DNA of 11,086 nt from Alphaproteobacteria bacterium (GTDB lineage: Bacteria; Pseudomonadota; Alphaproteobacteria; JABAAW01). This document shows, piece after piece, positions 6,532 to 11,086 of the stretch (positions within the stretch are counted from its first letter, which is position 1; each line of letters opens with the position of its first letter). The notes under the pieces are model-generated. The model saw nothing but the letters and a program-made list of their open reading frames with translations. It made no database searches and was not told the origin of the DNA. The position numbers and the translations under genes are program-made. The stretch is taken from positions 13,189 to 24,274 of the forward strand of contig JABAAS010000001.1 of the NCBI GenBank assembly GCA_014238625.1. Reading direction: 5' to 3'.

Positions 6532-7593
6532 TTATTTTTTTGCGCCTTTACCTACGCTCTTCGAGATTCCTAATATGTAGCGTTCGGTCAAGAGCCATTG
6601 CAACGACGCTCTGCTTTTAATGAGTTTTTCACAATCTAACCCCGCACCTAGTAATTTTAGCAGAGAGTTGGCGTTCCAGCGTCTAACTTGTCCGCTTAAT
6701 CTTTCGCGTAAATGGAACAGAACGAAAGGTCGCCAGCTTGCAATCGCGTTCCGCAATTTAAGGCTATTTCCGTGGCTCGCCTGCCGTAAATTTCGTAAAA
6801 ATTGTATATGCCGCATCGCGGATCTAATTATTACGATACCACTGACTTGCGCTATTCTCAGCTTATCTAAATTAATTAAGCAATTTTCGCCATAACCGTC
6901 GAACGCGTCGTACAGAAGCTCACCAATTTTTCCGCTATGCCAATCGCTCAGCAACTGCCAAACCTCATTATCAATTTTTCCGCCAGTTCCATAGTATAAG
7001 GTAATTTTTTCTAACTCTTGCAGAGCGGCCATACGATCAACAGACAAAACTTCAGCCATGTCTTGTAGCAAAGAATTTTCTACGAGAATTTTTTCTCTAT
7101 CTAAAACTTCTCGTAGCATAGGAAGAACATCCTCACCGCTTTCCTCATAACTTGCAAAAGCAGTAGCCTTTTCTGCAAAGATTTTACGCAAAGCCGCATC
7201 CTTGCGTAGCATTGCGGTGCGAACTATCAAACTTCCCGCGCTCTTACCTTTGGCTAGTTCCTCTAGACAATTCTCGAATATCTTTTTAGCATCGAACCTC
7301 TCTCCCTCCCTCACCTCCAGTAGCACAACCTGCTTGCCCCCAAACAAGGACGGAGAGCATAGCAAATCAGATAGCCTCCGCCCCCCTCTTGTTAGCGCTT
7401 GAATGTTTGTGCGAACCACTCCCTCGACATTTTTGCCTTCGCTCGCCTCTCCTGCCAGATGAGCTGCGAGCACGCGTTGCTCGTAATAGCGGGACAAGCC
7501 TTCGTTGGGTCCATATAGCAACAGGGCGTTAGGCAGAGATGTTTTCTCTTTTTTAGCCAAGCATGCTTCCAACGCGGCGCGTTTTATAATCAT
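6532..7593 (-). CDS. holA: DNA polymerase III delta subunit
   Basis: Delta is the clamp-loader subunit that opens the beta sliding clamp during chromosome replication. The 353-residue length fits the family. The N-terminus has LLLYGPNEGLSRYYEQRVLA, the degenerate P-loop region of delta, which does not hydrolyse ATP. It is followed by the AAA+-like segment with LFGGKQVVLLEVREG and a helical C-terminal part including MAALQELEKITLYYG and the final helices around RWNANSLLKLLGAGLDCEKLIKS. The protein ends in a short basic tail. The start ATG (7593-7591, read leftwards) is 18 bases after the lptE stop and has only a poor purine stretch upstream, suggesting coupling to lptE. The lptE-holA order, with leuS upstream, is a conserved alphaproteobacterial arrangement and strengthens a call that rests on moderate motif similarity. 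Confidence 0.9.
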   Translation of the reverse strand: MIIKRAALEACLAKKEKTSLPNALLLYGPNEGLSRYYEQRVLAAHLAGEASEGKNVEGVVRTNIQALTRGGRRLSDLLCSPSLFGGKQVVLLEVREGERFDAKKIFENCLEELAKGKSAGSLIVRTAMLRKDAALRKIFAEKATAFASYEESGEDVLPMLREVLDREKILVENSLLQDMAEVLSVDRMAALQELEKITLYYGTGGKIDNEVWQLLSDWHSGKIGELLYDAFDGYGENCLINLDKLRIAQVSGIVIIRSAMRHIQFLRNLRQASHGNSLKLRNAIASWRPFVLFHLRERLSGQVRRWNANSLLKLLGAGLDCEKLIKSRASLQWLLTERYILGISKSVGKGAKK

Positions 7594-7611
7594 GTCGCAG
7601 TTTCTTTGCTA

Positions 7612-8187
7612 TTATTTTTTGCCATTAATTTTTGATTTATTTTTTTGTTTTTTTGCGTTTTGAGCAAAGAAATATAACCGTAAGCGCAGAGATATTTCTC
7701 CTGCGGTTCGATCGAGCGCGTGCCTTAGGGCTTCGCTTTTAGCATCGCGCCTTGCAAAGAATTCGGATGACACGGTGTAGTCGCTACGCTCTGAGAAGTT
7801 TGCATGCAATAGGATTTTGTTATCCTTACTTTTATTTGTCGAGAGAGTAAATTTAGTATTAACTACCACTCCGCCTATTATGCGCTCGCGCGAGAAATCT
7901 CTTTCTCTATTTTGCACGCTGAGCGAGACTTGCAATTTATGCGTTTTTCTTTTTTTATTATCTGTAGATAACCTCTGTTCGAGTAGAGTTCGTAGGATTT
8001 GTCCTCTACGCTCTTCTATCGGAGCTATTAGTATTTTTGATAAATTATTAGACGCACTTTCAAAATTATTTTTTTGATATGGCGCAACAGGAGCAAGACA
8101 AGCAACCAGCCCCGAGCAACACACAATTGCGCCAGCTATAGCAGCGAAGCGTTTGCCTAGATAAGTTGTTTTGCATATTTTAGGCAT
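7612..8187 (-). CDS. lptE: LPS-assembly lipoprotein LptE
   Basis: LptE is the outer-membrane lipoprotein that plugs the LptD barrel and helps insert lipopolysaccharide into the outer leaflet. A basic N-terminus (KTTYLGKR) precedes a hydrophobic stretch ending in the lipobox LVAC with acylated C30. The mature part has ILIAPIEERRGQILRTLLEQRL, the best-kept block of alphaproteobacterial LptE. It continues with Ser/Thr/Val-rich beta-strand segments (KLQVSLSV, FTLSTN, DYTVSSEFF) and a C-terminal amphipathic helix. The 191-residue length fits. The last 15 or so residues form a Lys/Asn-rich tail (AKKQKNKSKINGKK) of unknown role. It lies 26 bases after leuS and 18 before holA, which supports the call, because sequence conservation in this family is low. 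No strong Shine-Dalgarno is visible. The presence of LptE implies an LPS-bearing outer membrane. Confidence 0.85.
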   Translation of the reverse strand: MPKICKTTYLGKRFAAIAGAIVCCSGLVACLAPVAPYQKNNFESASNNLSKILIAPIEERRGQILRTLLEQRLSTDNKKRKTHKLQVSLSVQNRERDFSRERIIGGVVVNTKFTLSTNKSKDNKILLHANFSERSDYTVSSEFFARRDAKSEALRHALDRTAGEISLRLRLYFFAQNAKKQKNKSKINGKK

Positions 8188-8213
8188 TATCGAGGCTAGA
8201 TATTTTCTACGAT

Positions 8214-10901
8214 TTACGAGGTTTTTTCGGCGATTATATTCACGATTTTATTAGGCACGAAGATAATTTTTTTGACACTTGCCACGCCTAGGTTTCTTTG
8301 CACATTATCTTGTTGCAGAGCTTGTTTTTCTGCCGTGCTCTGTTCGCAGTTTGCTGGTAATTTTATGGTAGCGCGCATTTTTCCATTTATTTGCACTGCT
8401 AGCACGACTTCTTCTTCGCGCGCCTTGTCTTCGTCAAAATCAGGCCATGCGGTTTCAGTCAGTATTTTTTGTTTTCCGCTCTTTTGCCATAGCTCTTCGG
8501 TTATGTGCGGTATGAATGGATGGAAGAGTCGTAGCAAAGTAGCAAATGCGTGAGATTTTTGCGCTTGCGCGTTTTTATCACTCGCGCGACAAGCCTCGAT
8601 ATTGTTGCATAGGCTGCGTAGTTTAGCGATGGCTCGATTAAACCTTAGCTGCTCGATGTCCTTAGTAGCGTCTCGTATGGTTTGATGGGTTATACGTTCT
8701 AGCTCTTCTGATGAGATAGTTTTTATCCCTTCGTCACTTCTTTTTATACTTTCGCTTTCTCCACCTATTGCTTCGACTATATTTTCATCCGCCAATCTCC
8801 ATAGCCTTTGCATAAACCTCGCTGCTCCCTCGATTCCCTCGCCGCTCCACTCGAGGTCTCTCTCTGGCGGCGAGTCTGATAGCATAAACATGCGCGCTGT
8901 GTCTGCTCCATAGTCGGAGATAACTTTTTGCGGATCGACTATATTTTTTTTCGACTTGCTCATTTTTTCGCTGCGTCCGCCTATAACATTTGCGCCGCTT
9001 TCTTTGTGGAACCATTTATTTTTTTGCGTGCCTTTTCCTCTTTCGACTTGATATGGGAACAAGAATTTTTTGGTTTTTTCATCTTGGTATGTAGCGTGGC
9101 AAACCATTCCTTGCGTAAACAAGCCCTCGAAAGGTTCTTTTAGTTCTTCTAGGTATCCGCAGTCTGTAAGAGCTCGAGTGAAAAATCGAGAGTATAACAA
9201 GTGTAGGATTGCATGCTCGATTCCTCCGATGTACTGATCGACTGGCAGCCACTTTTGCGCTTGTTCAGAGATGGCTTTTTTTTCGTTTCGCGGGTCGCAA
9301 AATCTTAGGAAGTACCACGATGACTCGACAAAAGTATCGAAAGTATCGGTATCTCTTTCAGCGCTGTTGCTACAATTTGGACATTTTGTTTTCCGCCACT
9401 CTTCGGCTCTCTCCAGAGGGTTGCCCGGTTTATCGAAAGAGACATTTTGCGGTAGCTTTATGGGTAGCTCGTTGCGCGGCACTGGCACGATTCCGCATTT
9501 TTTGCAGTGCACGACTGGAATTGGGCATCCCCAATACCTTTGTCGAGACACTCCCCAATCGCGCAGGCGCCAGGTAGTTTTTCTCTCTCCTGCGCCTTTT
9601 TTCTGCAAGGCTTCTGTTGCTTTGTCGATAGCGGCTTGGATAGTCAGTCCGTCGAGGAACTTTGAGCGAAATAATGTTCCACCGCCGGTCCATGCTGTAT
9701 CTGTAATGGCGAAGGTGAGGCTATCTTCGCCTTTTGGCAGGACGACGGGTTTTACTTCCAAGCTATGCGTTCGAGCGAAGTCTAGGTCTCTTTGGTCGTG
9801 GGCGGGGCATCCGAAGATTGCGCCGGTTCCATATTCCATCAAGACATAGTCGGATACGAATAGAGGTATTTCGATATTTTGATCGAGTGGATGTATTAGG
9901 GACAAGCCGCTATGTATTCCGCTTTTTTCTTTTTCTGCTCCTTTGCTGGCGTTTTTATCCTGACTGTTTGCTTGTTTTATGTATGTCTCGATTTGCTTAT
10001 TAGTTTTGGCTAATTTTTCACATAGGGGATGATTTGGCGATATTGCGCAGAATGTTGCTCCGAAGATGGTATCTGGTCTAGTTGAGAATACTACTAGATT
10101 TTCTTGTAGATTCTCTTGTTCTGTTTGTTTTTGTTTTATGTTGAATCGTATGACGCATCCTTGAGATTTTCCGAGCCAATTTCTCTGCATGGTTTTGACT
10201 TTTTCTGGCCATTTTTCTAATGAATCGAGAGCCTCTAACAATTGTGGCGCGTAATGAGTAATTTTAAAAAACCATTGCGCGAGCTTTCTTTTTTGGACGA
10301 CTGCGCCCGAGCGCCATCCCTTACCGTCGATGACCTGCTCGTCTGCGAGCACGGAGTTTTCACTAGGGTCCCAATTGACCCAAGCTTCTTTTCGGTATGC
10401 GAGTTTTTTATCGAGTAAATCGAGGAACATTTCTTGTTCGTGCTTGTAGTATTTCGGGTTGCAAGTTGCAATTTCGCTCTGCCAATCGATGTCGAGTCCC
10501 ATCGATTTTAATTGTTGTCGCATTGCGTTGATATTATTTTTGGTCCAAGTTTGTGGATGCTCTTTATGCTCGAAAGCGGCGTTTTCTGCGGGCAAACCGA
10601 AAGCATCCCATCCCATTGGATGTAGAACATGGCATCCTTTAGCGCGATGGAATCGCGCCAAGACGTCTCCGAGTGTGTAGTTTCGCACATGCCCCATGTG
10701 AATTTTTCCAGATGGGTATGGAAACATTTCGAGGATATATTTCTTTTTTTGCGCCGCCTTTTCATCTAGGTTTTGCGGCTTTTTTTTCGCCTCGTTCCAT
10801 AGTTTCTGCCATCGTTTTTCGATAGCACTATGTTCATAGCGCGCGTTTTGCTTTCTGCTGCTATGATTTTTTTCGTTTTTATTATCGCTAGAGTTTAGCA
10901 T
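8214..10901 (-). CDS. leuS: leucyl-tRNA synthetase
   Basis: LeuRS charges tRNA-Leu with leucine in the cytoplasm. At 895 residues it is full length with a 20-residue polar N-terminal extension before the usual RYEHSAIEKRWQ. The class I signature HMGH is at 68-71 (in FPYPSGKIHMGHVRNYT), and KMSKS at 646-650. The CP1 editing domain, which hydrolyses mischarged tRNA, is intact: STRPDTIFGA and GTGAIFGCPAHDQRD with the conserved Asp. Two cysteine pairs, CKKC and CPNC, form a probable zinc knuckle that Escherichia coli LeuRS lacks. DTDTFDTFVESSWYF precedes the leucine-specific region and an anticodon-binding domain ends the protein. It is markedly Lys-rich (about 86 Lys to 47 Arg). The ATG at 10901-10899 overlaps the upstream DUF3576 gene by 14 bases and has no clear Shine-Dalgarno, suggesting coupled translation; no other early start exists. 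Confidence 0.98.
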   Translation of the reverse strand: MLNSSDNKNEKNHSSRKQNARYEHSAIEKRWQKLWNEAKKKPQNLDEKAAQKKKYILEMFPYPSGKIHMGHVRNYTLGDVLARFHRAKGCHVLHPMGWDAFGLPAENAAFEHKEHPQTWTKNNINAMRQQLKSMGLDIDWQSEIATCNPKYYKHEQEMFLDLLDKKLAYRKEAWVNWDPSENSVLADEQVIDGKGWRSGAVVQKRKLAQWFFKITHYAPQLLEALDSLEKWPEKVKTMQRNWLGKSQGCVIRFNIKQKQTEQENLQENLVVFSTRPDTIFGATFCAISPNHPLCEKLAKTNKQIETYIKQANSQDKNASKGAEKEKSGIHSGLSLIHPLDQNIEIPLFVSDYVLMEYGTGAIFGCPAHDQRDLDFARTHSLEVKPVVLPKGEDSLTFAITDTAWTGGGTLFRSKFLDGLTIQAAIDKATEALQKKGAGERKTTWRLRDWGVSRQRYWGCPIPVVHCKKCGIVPVPRNELPIKLPQNVSFDKPGNPLERAEEWRKTKCPNCSNSAERDTDTFDTFVESSWYFLRFCDPRNEKKAISEQAQKWLPVDQYIGGIEHAILHLLYSRFFTRALTDCGYLEELKEPFEGLFTQGMVCHATYQDEKTKKFLFPYQVERGKGTQKNKWFHKESGANVIGGRSEKMSKSKKNIVDPQKVISDYGADTARMFMLSDSPPERDLEWSGEGIEGAARFMQRLWRLADENIVEAIGGESESIKRSDEGIKTISSEELERITHQTIRDATKDIEQLRFNRAIAKLRSLCNNIEACRASDKNAQAQKSHAFATLLRLFHPFIPHITEELWQKSGKQKILTETAWPDFDEDKAREEEVVLAVQINGKMRATIKLPANCEQSTAEKQALQQDNVQRNLGVASVKKIIFVPNKIVNIIAEKTS

Positions 10902-11086
10902 CGGCGATCAAGTCGCGCGCGCGCGTCAGCATTGTGTCTTCGATAATTTTTGCGGTATTTTCGTCTGGCTCTTCGTTGCGCCATGAGTTTCCTTGCAAGC
11001 GTTGAGAGAATATTTTTACGGATAGAGCATCGCTACGAAACACTGGTCCGATGATTCGCACTGTGAGCTTATATCTTTGATTTTGC
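10888..11086 (-). CDS. DUF3576 family protein, C-terminal part
   Basis: Only the last 65 residues are present; the gene runs in from the right edge and stops at TAG (10890-10888). The readable protein includes YKLTVRIIGPVFRSDALSV, then IFSQRLQGNSW, and the ending KIIEDTMLTRARDLIADAKL. The W..E...(T)..(I/L)ED.(I/M)LTRAR.L ending is how I recognise DUF3576, an alphaproteobacterial family usually encoded directly upstream of leuS. Family members as I recall them are exported or lipid-anchored proteins of unknown function; the N-terminus that would show this is outside the window. The ORF overlaps the leuS start by 14 bases, so it is the first visible gene of the leuS-lptE-holA operon. A (CG)6 run (10914-10925) encodes the TRAR segment. 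Confidence 0.75.
   Translation of the reverse strand, partial: QNQRYKLTVRIIGPVFRSDALSVKIFSQRLQGNSWRNEEPDENTAKIIEDTMLTRARDLIADAKL

Noticed and set aside
9271..9849. 192-codon plus-strand ORF opposite leuS
   Set aside because: It is wholly antisense to well-conserved LeuRS sequence and its translation shows no recognisable domain; a shadow of the coding strand.
1..11086. tRNA or rRNA genes, CRISPR array, insertion sequence, phage or defence genes
   Set aside because: Gaps total only a few hundred bases, none shows a cloverleaf, repeat-spacer pattern or transposase motif, and every long ORF is a housekeeping gene.

Overview
The window looks like ordinary housekeeping chromosome from an alphaproteobacterium. 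The main evidence is the minus-strand block DUF3576 protein - leuS - lptE - holA, a gene order typical of that class. The NAD kinase and the small SPOUT methyltransferase also read like alphaproteobacterial family members. I cannot place it below class. Base composition is near balanced with very AT-rich spacers. The coding regions use many GCG/CGC codons, and gaps are short (18-147 bases). I see no tRNA, rRNA, CRISPR array, insertion sequence or prophage gene.

Layout. Plus strand: the 3' end of cobM/cbiF (B12 corrin-ring methyltransferase, 1-256), uvrC (excision-repair nuclease, 281-2107), moaA (molybdenum cofactor, 2255-3322), nadK (NADP synthesis, 3356-4138), a 142-base leader with an odd repeat and micro-ORF structure (4139-4280), gor (glutathione reductase, 4281-5735) and a SPOUT RNA methyltransferase (5837-6406). 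A 125-base AT-rich convergent spacer follows. Minus strand, reading leftwards from the right edge: the 3' end of a DUF3576 protein (10888-11086), leuS (8214-10901), lptE (7612-8187) and holA (6532-7593), tightly packed and probably one operon.

Functional links. NadK makes the NADP whose reduced form Gor consumes, so those neighbours form a plausible redox pair. LptE (outer-membrane LPS assembly), LeuS and HolA are essential or core functions. CobM and MoaA show retained B12 and molybdenum cofactor routes.

Nothing here amounts to an undescribed system. The most interesting local structure is upstream of gor: a four-unit 13-bp tandem repeat that begins inside the nadK tail and places ATGs in successive frames, then a possible 35-codon signal-peptide-like ORF ending in the gor ribosome-binding site, with a perfect 8-bp dyad inside it. 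Window-wide, GCGCGC is strongly over-represented. T and G appear enriched on the plus strand whatever the gene orientation, and Lys/Arg use differs sharply between plus- and minus-strand proteins.
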